Source of the DNA: Elymus sibiricus
Taxonomy: Eukaryota; Streptophyta; Magnoliopsida; Poales; Poaceae
DNA: 64,000 nt
Reading direction: 5' to 3'
NCBI GenBank assembly: GCA_039707655.1
Contig: CM077665.1
Coordinates: forward strand, 441,873,531-441,937,530
Made by a program: the position numbers and the translations under genes
Shown here: positions 25,548 to 35,777 of the stretch, in pieces
How positions within the stretch are numbered: the first letter of the stretch is position 1
Layout of the letters: each line of letters starts with the position of its first letter
Notes under the pieces: generated by a model
Databases searched by the model: none
Told to the model about the DNA's origin: nothing
The model's input: the letters and a program-made list of their open reading frames with translations, nothing else

Positions 25548-25890
25548 TATCCTTGCTTTCTGTAAGCCGACTCTCACATGACCCAATCGATGTTTTAACC
25601 TAGATAAGTTCAGGGTCCATATGGATTGACTTATCGAGAGTACACGGGGTTGGAGTAGCATCTTGCAAACAGGCAGGTTTAGCCAAGTTTCAATGAAGGT
25701 GGCTGAATAGCCCATGGAGTATCCTCGCTTTCCGTAAGCCGGCTCTCACGTGACTTAAGCCGCCATTTAAACTTTAACAAGTTCAGGGTCATAAAAATTG
25801 ACTTGTTAAGAGTACGGCGGGTCACCTTTTTGGAGAAGCATCGTGCAGACAGACAGGTTTAACCATGATACATTGTGGCGTTATTGCTGG
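25548..25890. repeat. Tandem duplication, about 172-bp period
   Basis: Two diverged copies, starting TATCCTTGCTTTCTGTAAGCC at 25548 and TATCCTCGCTTTCCGTAAGCC at 25720. Both continue through CTCTCAC-TGAC, AAGTTCAGGGTC and a GCAGACAGACAGGTTTA-type end. Confidence 0.8.
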
Positions 25891-25963
25891 GTCAAGAGGG
25901 TGAGAAAGCTAAACTCGGTGAGTTGGAAGCCCCCAAGTGACCATGTTATACGTTTCGCCAAGA

Positions 25964-26184
25964 AGGCAGGATACCTATGTTTGAACTACGCATCGTGGCA
26001 GCTAATCCTCTTTGGCAACCTTTAATTTTCTCCACTGAGGCAGGGTACCCATGTTTGAACTGCGCATCATGGCGGCTAGTCCTCTTTGGCAACCTTTAAT
26101 GTTCACCACTGAGGCAGGGTACCCATGTTTGAACTGCACATCATGGCGGCTAGTCCTCTTTGGCAACCTTTAATCTTTCACCAA
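25964..26184. repeat. Tandem repeat, three copies of about 74 bp
   Basis: Copies start at 25964, 26038 and 26112 with AGGCAGG(G)TACC-ATGTTTGAAC and end CTCTTTGGCAACCTTTAAT. The second and third copies are nearly identical. Confidence 0.9.
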
Positions 26185-26918
26185 TATAGCAACAGCCCCC
26201 GGGACCGGGTTATCTTCCCTGCAATGACCCGGGGTTATTGAATTTTTGAACCCAGTTGAATCTGCCGAGTCATGTCTATGTAGCCCCCGAGTCTTAAGTC
26301 GACTCGAGTAGTCGGCTTGAGAATCTTCATACTTGGATGTAGCATAAGCCAGTGTAGAGTTGACGGCTGCAAGATGAAATTCATTTAAGCCAGATGCAAT
26401 GTGGTGAGTTGATGATCTACGTCATGCTTATCATATGTCCTTGGCAAATGTCGTGGCCAAATTGAGTTCATATGTCTCTTGACCCATTCTTTGCTATTCT
26501 CACTTGGTCCAGATTTCCTGGCTCCTCCATGGCCATTTTTTTCTTTGCTGCTGGCTTTTGAATTGCCGGCTCAATGGTGGTCGGCTCAAATTGGAGCTTT
26601 CTCCAGGGATGTGTCCTCCGTATCCGACTCTTATTTCTTCAATATTCTAAAGCAGACTAGACCGGGGATGGCAAGCGAGTGTGCCTATCCATTGGACAAC
26701 CCGGCGCGGGTGGAGTCTGATAATAGATATGTATTCTCTCTCTGGCTCCTTTTTTTGCTCCAGTGTTGTTGGAGTAAACCGGACCATGGGGGCGGCGGCT
26801 TGTGCGCGTCCGTTAGGCGGCTCGTACGAGCGAGCACGGCCCCGGCACGTTGATGTAGTCCGGACTGTGGGGGTGGCGGCTTGCGCGCGTCCATTGGGTG
26901 GCTCGTACGGGTGTTTGC

Positions 26919-28496
26919 TGATGTGGCTTGAGACTGCGTCGGTATTTCCCGAAAGAGGAAGGGATGATGCAGCACAGCGATTGTAAGTATTTCCCTCAGT
27001 TATGAAACCAAGGTATCGAACCAGTAGGAGGATCACCAACACTACGTAAACAACACCTGCACACAAAGAAAAAAAATACTTGCAACCCGACGCGAAAGAG
27101 AGGTTGTCAATCTCTCTACGGTAAAAAGATAGGTTAGGATATGATAGATTGGATAGATAGATCTTTCAAGAACACAAAATAAAAAGGGCAAATAAAAAGT
27201 GTAGCAAGGTATTTTTTTGGTTTTTGAAATAATATATCTGAAAAAAGTGGCAAAAAGATAGATCGGAAAGCAATATGTTGGAAAAGTAGACCCGGGGGCC
27301 GTAGGTTTCACTAGTGGCTTCTCTCATGAGTATAGCACACGGTGGGTGAACAAATTACTGTTAGGCAATTGATAGAAGATCAAATAATCACGAAGATATC
27401 CAAGGCGATGATCATTATATAGGCATCACGTCCAAGATTAGTAGACCGAAACAATTCTGCATCTACTACTATTACTCCACACATCGACCGCTATCCAGCA
27501 TGCATCTAGTGTATTAAGTTCATGGAAAAATGGAGTAATGCAATAAGAATGGTAACATGATGTAGACAAGATCTATTCATGTAGGAATAGACCCCATCTT
27601 GTTATCCTTAATAGCAACGATATATGCGTGCCTCGCTGCCCCTTCTATCACTGGGAGAGGACACCGCAAGATCGAACCCATCACAAAGCACCTCTTCCCA
27701 TGGTAAGAATAATCGATCTAGTTGGCCTAACTAAACCAAAGATTCGAAGAAAAAATACAAGGCTATAAGTAATCATGCATATAAGAGATCAAAGAAGACT
27801 CAAATAATATTCATGGATAGAAACTGATCATGAACTCAAAATTCATCGGATCCCAACAAACACACCACAAAATTTTTACATCAAATAGATCTCCAAGAGA
27901 CCATTGTATTGAGAATCAAAAGAGAGAGAGGAAGCCATATAGCTACTGTCTACGGACTCGTAGGTCTATGGTGGACTACTCACGCATCATCGGAGAGGCA
28001 CCAATCAGGATGATGAACCCCTCCGTGATGGTGTTAGATTGGATCTCGCGGTTCTGGAACTTGCGATGGCTGGATGTGTTTTTCGTCGACTCCCTTAGGG
28101 TTTCTGGAATATTTGGGAATTTATAAGCATCAGAGGCGGTGGAGAGGCGTCCCGAGGAGGGCACAACCCATCAGGGCGCGCCCGGGGCCTCTTGCGCGCC
28201 CTGGTGGGTTGTGGTCTCCTCGTCCCTCCTCTCTGGTACTTCTTTGGCCCATTGGATGTCTTCTGGCCCAAAAAAAATCTCCAAAAAGTTTCGTCGCGAT
28301 TGGACTCCGTTTGGTACTGATATTCTGCGAAGTAAAAAAACAAGCAAAAACAACAACTGACACTTTGGCACTATGTCAATAGGTTAGTCCCAAAAAACTG
28401 ATATAAAGTTTCTATAAGATGATGGTAAAACATTCAAGAATGATAATATAACAGCATGGAACAAGCAAAAATTATAGATACGTTGGAGAAGTATCA
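26919..28496 (-). mobile_element. Solo Gypsy LTR inside element 3
   Basis: A 1578-bp LTR of the TGATACGTCTCC superfamily in reverse. On the minus strand it starts TGATACTTCTCCAACGTATC at 28496 and ends CAAGCCACATCA at 26919. An exact 5-bp duplication TTTGC flanks it (26914-26918 and 28497-28501). Because there is one LTR and no internal region, it is a recombination product. It is younger than element 3, whose internal sequence it interrupts. Confidence 0.92.
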
Positions 28497-28586
28497 TTTG
28501 CATCCCCGGCGTGTTGATGTAGATGTGGGAGTCAGCCGCGGTGTTCGAAACCGGCTTGGTAGCGCGGATGTGAGAGTTTGGTCGCG

Positions 28587-28766
28587 GTGTTGTAAGCCGA
28601 CGTGGACGGCGGGTCGGCCGTGGCGTTGTAAGCCGACACTGATGGCGAGTCGGCCGAGGCATTGTATGCCGATGCAGACGGCGAATCGGCCGAGGCGTTG
28701 TATGCCGATGTAGACGGCGAACCGACCGTGGCGTTGTAAGACGGCGCGGACGGCGAGTCAGCCATG
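28587..28766 (-). repeat. 36-bp minisatellite, five copies
   Basis: Units begin at 28587, 28623, 28659, 28695 and 28731, each like GCGTTGTAAGCCGA followed by a GACGGCGAGTCGGCC-type half. In the sense direction of element 3 (minus) the array stays open and encodes a 12-residue repeat like AYNASADSPSAS, within an open stretch at 28532-29071. Whether that stretch is translated is unknown. Confidence 0.9.
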
Positions 28767-29465
28767 GCGTGTTGATGTAGCCTGGACCAACGGGTTGCGC
28801 AGTGTCCATCGAGTAGCTCGGCATGGACGGACGCTGGCGCCGATGATTGTCCTGCGTAAAACATATATTGCGTGCCAGAGTAATCGTTTTTGGATAAATT
28901 AATATATGATGAAAGGTAGACAGGGCGAATATCACCTGGTATTTTGTGCTGATGATGAAAATGACAGTCGATAGCAACAAATACTCCCGGACCATGGCCG
29001 TTGCATGGATAGCAACAAATGCTATCTTGATCCCACATGGGTGGCATCAAGTGCCACTTAGATTCCGTCAAACATGTAGAATTTTCTCCCCGCGAGATTT
29101 GATCCTACACGGGCGTGCAATGGTGGACTGACTGAGGAGCTAGGCCCTAGTCATCATGCGCGACACGAGATCGGTGATAACTTTTTCTTGACCGGGGAGC
29201 TGAAGTCTTTCATCAGTCGTTCGTCAAAATCTTTTTAATTCGTCGTTGCTCATATTGGAAACCAAAGAGCCCCCATAACTACTGTTTATATTCGGAGCCG
29301 ATTCTGCATCGTAGAAATCGTGTGTGGAATACAGAGCGGTAGTCGGGGTTGGCGGTGCACTCGGTGAGGATCTAGCGGAGCAGCACGTCTTCCGCTTCGT
29401 GCACGTCGCGGTCGATGTAGTAACTTGGCAGGAAGCGCTCGTAGTGATCCTCTCGAGCGCGTGAC

Positions 29466-29995
29466 CTAAACAAAGGGAGCCGGAGCAGGGGAATGCGGAG
29501 GCGGGCGTGGCGGCCCGAGGCCAAGCCGGCCGGTCGGGGCGGAGCGAGCGAATCTAGGCGGAGCGAGTGAAGCTAGGCGGAGCCGGCCGGGGCAGAGCAG
29601 CAAACGGGATGAGGCGGAAACGGCCTGGGCGTAGAGTAGCGAGCGTGGTGAGCAGGCGACGGCTCGGCCAGGCCGTAGAGCAGTGCGTGGAAATGAGGCA
29701 ACGCCGGCACGGCTAGGTGGAGACGGCGGAGCAACCGACGTGCGGCCGCGGCAGGGCGGAGCAGCGCGCGGCGACGCGAGGCCACGGTTGCTCGGACGTG
29801 AGGCTGTCGAGGCCAGCTGGGACGAGGCGGAGCAAGGCGAGGCGAGGGAAGTCCGGCTCGAAGCGGACGAGGTAGATGCGAGGCGAGGTGAAGCCACGGC
29901 GGCTCGGACGCGAGGCATCCGAGGCCGGCTCGGATGCGGCGGAGCAAGGCGAGGCGAGGCCGCGGTGGCTCGGCGTCTGGCTTGGAACTAGTGGT
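29466..29995. repeat. GC-rich low-complexity block in element 3
   Basis: Irregular repeats of GGCGGAGC-GGCGAGG and GGCTCGGACG-type units near the 5' end of the element, open in several frames on both strands with Arg/Ala/Pro/Ser-rich text. No recognisable domain. Confidence 0.75.
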
Positions 29996-30699
29996 CGATC
30001 CGTTTTGATCCAAAGGGCTTCACGTGGAAGTAGTAATCCTTGTTTGAACATGATAGTGCTTTTTAATTAATGCAACTTTGATTCATGTGCTTATCAAGTA
30101 GTAGTACTGTGGTCAATCAAACAGTCTTGTACACCCTAAACTTTACAATTTCTCTCGTGGCGGTTCTTTCCATGATTGGGGGTAGGTATTCCTTTCAATT
30201 GCTGCCTGCTCGACCTGTAGGTTTCCTTTTCTTTTTTGAATTGAACACAGTTAGTACAACCAACACTCCAATGGCTTGATTTGATTGCGTGACGTGACGG
30301 GGAAAATACTCTCGCTTGTACGCGAACTTGATACTGGCAGCTGTTGGTATTCCTTTTGATCTCAGGGAATAATAGTAGCTTAATCCCCTCGTGACTTGAT
30401 CCTCTGCATCACACGTTTAATGGGGAAAACGCAGAGTAACAGTCGGACCGCCGTATAGATTGAACTTGCAGCGGAAATTCTGGACGGTCTTGACTCGGCG
30501 ACTTGCGGCGTCGCACGGATGGGAAACCTGAATTCATCCCAATTGAACCTCGTATATGCCGTTCCGACTATTCATCGATGACGTAGATCCTTTTGCATTG
30601 ACTTTCCTTCATCCCGCCAGTTGTGAGCTTCTCGATCCCAGAAAAAATTCCCTCCAAGAACACAACACCATCGTGCGCTGCCCCACGGTGGGCGCGAAC

Positions 30700-31289
30700 T
30701 GTCGTGGTTTTGTAACGGCAGATGTCCTCATGAGAGAACTTAGGTGTGAGGCCATCGCAACTAGGTGGCGGTTTGAACGGGGTTGGTCGGAACCGAGAGA
30801 CGCGAGTTTTACCCAGGTTCGGCACCTCCGATGGAGGTAAAAGCCTACGTCCTGCTTTGTGTGTATTGATGATGATGATGATCTTGATTACAAGGGTGCT
30901 CTTTCGCTACCTCTAGTCTCGAGGGTTTCTAATCTGTCTATCTCTAATGACTTAACTTCTCCCTCTTGGGGTGCCTTGCCCCTCATTATATAAGTTGAAG
31001 GGGTAGGCTTACATGTAGAGTCCTACTAGGACTAGGACTAGGACTAGTCTCTCTTGAATCCTAATCCGGGTATTGCTTCTCTTGTGAGGGAATTCTTCCT
31101 CTTCTTGGGCCTTCTCTACGAGTCGACCCTCCAGGCCTCCGCATGAGCCGCCTTCCGTCGGGGCACACACTGGGCCTTAGGCCTTGTCGTCCAGGTCAAC
31201 CCGATAAACAGGGGGACGTTACGACCCGCCGAATGGTGGGCCGGGTCATTCCTCCTAGCCGGGTCAAACCGTGGGGAATATCCCCAACA
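30700..31289 (-). repeat. 5' LTR of element 3
   Basis: 590 bp, equal in length to its partner. It adjoins the primer-site-like GTTCGCGCCCACCGTGGGGC (minus strand, 30680-30699). Confidence 0.9.
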
Positions 31290-31646
31290 GTGGGCGCGCC
31301 CTGTTGGCTTGGCACCAACAGGTGGCCCCCTCCGGTGGTTCTTCGCTCCGTTGTTTCTTATTTGGTCCAGAAAAAATCGTCAAAAAGTTTCGGGGGATTT
31401 TGAGAACTTTTATTTTCTGCATAAAAAACAACACCACCGGTAATTCTGCTAAAAACAGCGTCAGTCCGGATTAGTTCTAATTAAACCATATAAAGTGCAT
31501 CAAAACCATATAAAAGTATTGTAAACATAGGTAAATATGGCATGAATACATCATAAATTATTGATACATTGGAGACGTATCAGTCCCTCTTAATTAGCTC
31601 CCCTATTGACGTCAATAATACCATTGAAGTCATGCCTCTAACCATG

Positions 31647-31920
31647 AGGGTTGTCATAGTGGGAGTAACTTAGCTAGTAAATAGCGCATTTTAAGACAAA
31701 TTTGCTTATGTGGCATGTAGTTAATAAAGAATGAGGTGTTCAGAGTAATATAATATGTTATTGTAACATAACGCAACCCAAAGCAAAATGAGTCTACAAT
31801 GTAATAAATGCAATCATCTAAGATACTAGTTCTATGTTACTTCGCACTGTAAAGGTAGTAACATAGACTAGTGTCATATGCATGACACTAGTCTAAGTTA
31901 CTCCCCACTATGACTAACCT
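31647..31920. mobile_element. MITE, superfamily not assigned
   Basis: About 270 bp with imperfect terminal inverted repeats: GGGTTGTCATAGTGGGAGTA at the left, and GGTTAGTCATAGTGGGGAGT reading inward from the right end. It includes an inner palindrome with 12-bp arms GACTAGTGTCAT at 31867-31894. Sequences of this look are common miniature elements in wheat and barley. No clear target duplication could be identified, so the ends are approximate. Confidence 0.7.
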
Positions 31921-33108
31921 GATGTTGAGTGAGCCATCCATGCCGGACGGGCGATGGAACCCATTGGACAAAACATGGAAAAGTACAAATAAAACAAGGT
32001 AGTGGAGAAAGTTGAACAAAAATGCTCAAATTGATTTTTTTGACAAACCTCCTAAATAGGGTAAAATGTTTCACAAACTAAAACCTATGTGAAAACGTGG
32101 ATTCGCCTGTTTCAATAACTCCTTCGGTCTTGATATTTATAGAAAGGACCATACACTTAGGACGCATTTGGTTACCTGCATTGCCCTCAACCAGGCCCGT
32201 GGGGGAAGAAAATGGCCCGTTTGGTTACCTGGCCCGCATAGAAATCTTGACCCGCACGAACCTTAAAGCAATGCTCAGCTAGGCCCGCTAAGAACGGCCG
32301 AATCGGCAGGTTCTAGCAAGCCAGGCTGGGGCGATGCAGGGGAGGGGAACGCCGCGCTCCGCAGCTTCGGGTAGGGAGATGGCGGGAGCGATGGCGCGTC
32401 GGCGAAAAAATGGCGGGATGAATTCGCGTCACCACCCGCCGATTCGCGGTCGCCCTATATAGCCAGGGTGACCGGCGCGCCAAAACTCCCGCCACCATCC
32501 TTCCCCTCTCGAGCTCTCACTCCGACCCGAATCCACTTCGACGATGAGGTAAGCGGTGGTACTACTCCGGCGACCGGTTGGCTGCGGCGGCGGATCCACT
32601 CCTCCTCTTCTCCTTCGTGCCGCACCTCCCGTGCGGCTCCTCCGATGTCGTCTATAAGTTCAACTACCCCCTCCCCTCTACTAGTTCTAGCTAGATCAGG
32701 ATGATCTGTTCGACTGTGATGTTGCAGTAGCTAGTTGGGATAGATTTGAAGCATGCTAGGGTTTTTTCCGTGATTGTTTGCTTGGATGTTCATAGATGGA
32801 TTGGTAGTATCCTTAGATGTTCATGTATGGATTGGTAGTATGCTTAGATGTTCATGGATGGATTGGTAGTATGCTTAGATGTGGATTGGTAGTATGCTTA
32901 GATGTATGGTATGGTATTGTGCAAGTTTTGAACAAGATCATCCATATGTGTCCATGATTAGTGATGTCTTGAACTAGATCATCCATGTGTGCATGTTTTA
33001 CTGTTTGTTCATACCATCGATATGTAGTGTGTTGTCCATGTTTACAGTTAGTACGTATTGGTGGTGTGTAGTTTGTTGTGCTTTTGATGACGCTTACGTT
33101 TGTAGGAC

Positions 33109-34234
33109 ATGAGCACGCAAGAGTTTAGTCTGGCCATCGTGTTGTCCGAGAGCCAGTTCTCGGCGTCCTACGTCGAGGACTCCTAGCCTAACATCGACTT
33201 GATGCCTCTTGATTCAGAGGTTTTCGAGGTGCCGCCTGTGGTTCCTCCATTTGTGCTGGCTCAGCCCAATGTTGTATGTCATGTGGCTGCTCGAAAGGCA
33301 GCCGCAAAGGAGAAGAAGGATGGCAGGGGATGCAGCATGAAATGGCAGCCGCTCCTGTCCACTTTTGTGCTTAACAAGATGTGTGAGATCATATATAGTG
33401 GAGTGAGGACTGACAAGGGGTTCAAGGAGGTGCACTTGAACTCTGTGGCAAAGCAAGTCTTCGAGTTTTGTGGACAGGAGGTCACCTCGACCCAGGTGTA
33501 CAACCACCTGAGGAAGTGGAGAATGAGGTGGATCATCTCCTCCAAGCTGAGAGAACTGAGCGGTGCTTCATGGGACGAGGAGACCTGCACGATCCTATTG
33601 GAGGTGGAGCACTACCAAGGCCACATCGCGGTTAGATCACAAACCATGCCATTCTACTAATCAGTTGGTTAAGCCTATGAGCCATTGCCAAACTAACTAA
33701 CCACCACTTTTTATTTCTTAGGCTCACCCCAAGGACGCAGAGTTCCTCAGCACAACTATCCAAAACTACCATCAGATATAGCAGATCTTCTCCTTCGGGC
33801 TCGCAACCGGCAAGCATGCCATGGGCTCTGGTCAGCCGCTCGGCTCGCTGATGCTCCCGATGCCTGACTATACTGACACCCAGGAGTCAAACACCATCAA
33901 CATTGATGCTCCTGAGAAGAATGGTGAGCACGTTCCTATGATTGATAGGAAAAGGAAGCGGGCATGCTTCATGGAGGAGGAGTTGACCGTCTTTAGCAGC
34001 ATGACTCAGGCAGTGAAGGAGGTGGCCACCGCCATCAGGGAGAGCAAGTCGGTCGACGTCCACCCTGACCTCTACGGTGCTGTCATGGAGAAAGTTGGCT
34101 TTAGCCCAGAGGCTCTCATGGTATCTCTCAGCCACCTGCTGGACAACAAAGCCCAGAGTGTTGGGTTTGTTGCCATGGGAGCAGCACACAGGGTGCTCTA
34201 GCTGAGGCCCTGGCTGGGCAAGCACTACTACTAA
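33109..34234 (+). pseudogene. Harbinger ORF1, Myb/SANT-like protein, three in-frame stops
   Basis: ORF1 of PIF/Harbinger elements binds the element ends and works with the transposase. From ATG 33109 (MSTQEFSLAIVLSESQFSAS) it is read through a TAG at 33184. The Myb/SANT-like domain follows: MKWQPLLSTFVLNKMC, GVRTDKGFKEVHLNSVA, TSTQVYNHLRKWRMRW, LSGASWDEETCTILL, HYQGHI. A GT...AG intron at 33631-33721 fits; exon 2 then reads AHPKDAEFLSTTIQNYHQI, a TAG at 33779-33781, QIFSFGLATGKHAMGSGQPLG, a basic RKRKRA stretch, and VHPDLYGAVMEKVGFSPEAL...LLDNKAQ. A third TAG at 34199 precedes the natural TAA at 34232. Stops are consistent with point decay of an otherwise well-kept gene. Confidence 0.85.
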
Positions 34235-34624
34235 TGCTGCTTCTGCTGGTGACAATGACCTGCATGATCCTTGACGGCAATGGCGATGGTGACAAGGACG
34301 ATGATAACGATGACGACTTATATTTTGTGTAGTTAGGGCTTGAAAACAATCTTATTGTCTGTATATTTTGGTGAGGTGGTATATAGTAACCCCTCACGGT
34401 GCTCATGAACTTGCGGTAATAGGATTACACCCTCTTTTGGATGTGGTGGTAGGATGACACCATAGTAGTGGTAGGTTGAACTTGCTATGCCGCATGATCA
34501 TGTATGCTTACTAATGCTCTTCTGCTCCATTGCTTGTGTGCTTCATTGCTTGCTCTTGGAGTGCTCCATAGCTTGTGTGTTCCAATGATCGTTGCTTCAA
34601 CTTATTTCTATTTTGCACTGCTAG

Positions 34625-34909
34625 GGCAAGTGGCATGCGGTGTTCGTCGGAAGGACTCTAGGGGTTTACAATTCATGGGAAGCTTGCAACCAACAAGTTT
34701 CAAGGTTTCCCGATGGCAGCCGGAGATGGTTTAAGACTAGGCAGGCGACAGAATCTGCTTACGCCAAGTTCGTGCGAGAGCACGCATGCAGCAAGGTTGA
34801 CTTTGGCAAGGTGGATCGTCAGTTTGGGCTGAAGAACTTCATCATCTTTGCCCAATTCATCGTCATTGCATTGTTGTGGTGTTGGTGTGCTCGGTGTGAT
34901 CGTGTGTAA
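34625..34909 (+). pseudogene. Exon-like RNase H1 hybrid-binding (viroplasmin-type) domain in Harbinger element
   Basis: After a plausible splice acceptor (TTTTGCACTGCTAG) the plus strand reads GKWHAVFVGRTLGVYNSWEA, CNQQVSRFPDG, RRWFKTRQATESAYAKF. This matches the small hybrid-binding domain found at the N-terminus of eukaryotic RNase H1 and in caulimovirus-type viroplasmin-like proteins (pattern KWYVVF-GR-PGVY-W-C-QV-F-S-K-F-T--EA---F). The frame stays open to TAA at 34907, its last part hydrophobic (FIIFAQFIVIALLWCW). No RNase H catalytic domain is present. It lies 390 bp after ORF1 and inside the terminal repeats, so it belongs to the element, either as a captured host exon or as a standard element gene; I cannot decide which. 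Confidence 0.65.
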
Positions 34910-35186
34910 GGTGTTGTAGTAGTGGGTAAAGCTCACCAAAGAGTGTACAAGATGAGCACAATTCAATGCTCGTATGCAACCAAACAAGGTGCACTCGCGT
35001 GAGCACATGCAATGCGAGCAACCAAACGCGGAGCGAAGAGGCCACGCTGTGATGCAGGCAGAGGATATGCAGGCAACCAATCAACATGTAGATGTTGGTT
35101 TTTTGCCTGCATATGCTCAGTCAGGTCCAACTGAGTCGAGCATGCAAATGGACAAAAAATGGTGCAGGTAACCAAACACGTCCTTA

Positions 35187-35777
35187 GGGAGATATTAAAT
35201 GGGTTGTCATCACAAGGTTGTAGACCTAACACCAGTTTTCATGTATTGTTTTTATTTACGTATCTTTATTCCTCTTCTTTGTTTATTTTATTAATCCAGT
35301 TTTTTTAGCTTTTCTATTTCTTTCTTTGAATCATTTAAATTAGTAACTACTCTGTGTTATATTTACTTTTTTGGTACAAGCATAATTAATTTTTCAGAGA
35401 TAGAGGACCATTTCTTTCACTAATCTCATTTGTTTCTGCTTGTGTTTTACATTAAAATTTAATTGTTCATTTTTATTTTATTTTGGATATATATTTTGGT
35501 GGTAAATACATGAATATCCAAAATAAAAATAAATGTAGAAAATACAACATACACGAACAATAATTTTTCACGGGTGTGCATTTCTCCAATTTGAAAAACA
35601 TGAACCTCTTTTAATGAAATTTAAACATTCTTTTTTGAAATACATGAACATTTATGTTAATATAAGTGTATGATTGTGCTTACAACAATGCACATTTTTT
35701 ATTATTAATATACGTAAATAGCAAAATAAATACACTCGACATTTATATAAAAAGGGGATAAAAAGTTCTATTGTACC
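35187..35777. other. AT-rich intergenic sequence, nothing recognised
   Basis: About 590 bp of AT-rich DNA with short AAATACATGAAC-like runs and no coding frame, between the PIF element and the duplicated upstream segment. No terminal repeats or known element ends were seen. Confidence 0.6.

Larger units (their letters stand above)
24426..26310 (-). repeat. Dispersed CTTGGGGGCTA (polypurine-like) motifs in element 3
   Basis: On the plus strand TAGCCCCCAAG or a close variant recurs near 24426, 24494, 24642, 24704, 24764, 24851, 26192 and 26281, often followed by a GCCGGGT-TGCCTGCA-type segment. On the element's sense (minus) strand this reads CTTGGGGGCTA, almost the same as its real polypurine tract CTGGGGGCTAA at 23693-23703. 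Confidence 0.75.
23103..31289 (-). mobile_element. Non-autonomous LTR retrotransposon (element 3)
   Basis: Two 590-bp LTRs (23103-23692 and 30700-31289) bound an internal region with no gag or pol domain. On the minus strand the LTR starts TGTTGGGGATATTCC. The internal region starts with GTTCGCGCCCACCGTGGGGC (primer-site type) and ends with the polypurine tract AACCTGGGGGCTAA against the 3' LTR at 23692. A TATA-like TATATAATGAGGGG lies in the LTR on the same strand. GTGG directly flanks both ends (23099-23102 and 31290-31293), consistent with a duplication of which 4 bp are recognisable. By eye the LTRs differ at roughly 26 of 590 positions. The internal part is repeat-rich and is interrupted by a solo LTR at 26919-28496. 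Confidence 0.88.
11859..31582 (-). mobile_element. Solo Gypsy LTR split by three nested insertions
   Basis: On the minus strand this LTR begins TGATACGTCTCCAATG at 31582 and ends ...AGACATCA at 11859. It is the same family as the LTR at 7177-8856. It is flanked by an exact 5-bp duplication, GTCCC at 11854-11858 and 31583-31587. Its pieces are about 11859-11958, 13428-14719, 23085-23102 and 31290-31582. Subtracting the inserted elements and their duplications leaves about 1.69 kb, close to the 1680 bp of the other copy. One LTR between matching duplications, with no internal region, means an unequal recombination event removed the rest of the element before the later insertions. Confidence 0.92.
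32160..35183 (+). mobile_element. PIF/Harbinger element carrying ORF1 but no transposase
   Basis: A 3024-bp element with about 21-bp terminal inverted repeats, GGACGCATTTGGTTACCTGCA at the left and GGACGTGTTTGGTTACCTGC(A) read inward from the right. It is flanked by TTA (32157-32159 and 35184-35186), the preferred PIF/Harbinger target. Sub-terminal copies of CCCGTTTGGTTACCTGG and GGCAACCAATC-like motifs occur near both ends. Inside are a decayed Myb/SANT-like ORF1 (33109-34234) and an exon-like segment resembling an RNase H1 hybrid-binding domain (34625-34909). No DDE transposase frame was found. Confidence 0.9.

Noticed and set aside
29466..30070. Overlapping long frames (up to 150 codons) near 29.5-30 kb
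   Set aside because: Repeat-driven Arg/Ala/Pro/Ser text on both strands inside a non-autonomous LTR element; no start context or domain supports a gene.
34625..34909. Functional host RNase H1 gene
   Set aside because: Only the small N-terminal binding domain is present, no catalytic RNase H follows, and the segment lies within Harbinger terminal repeats.
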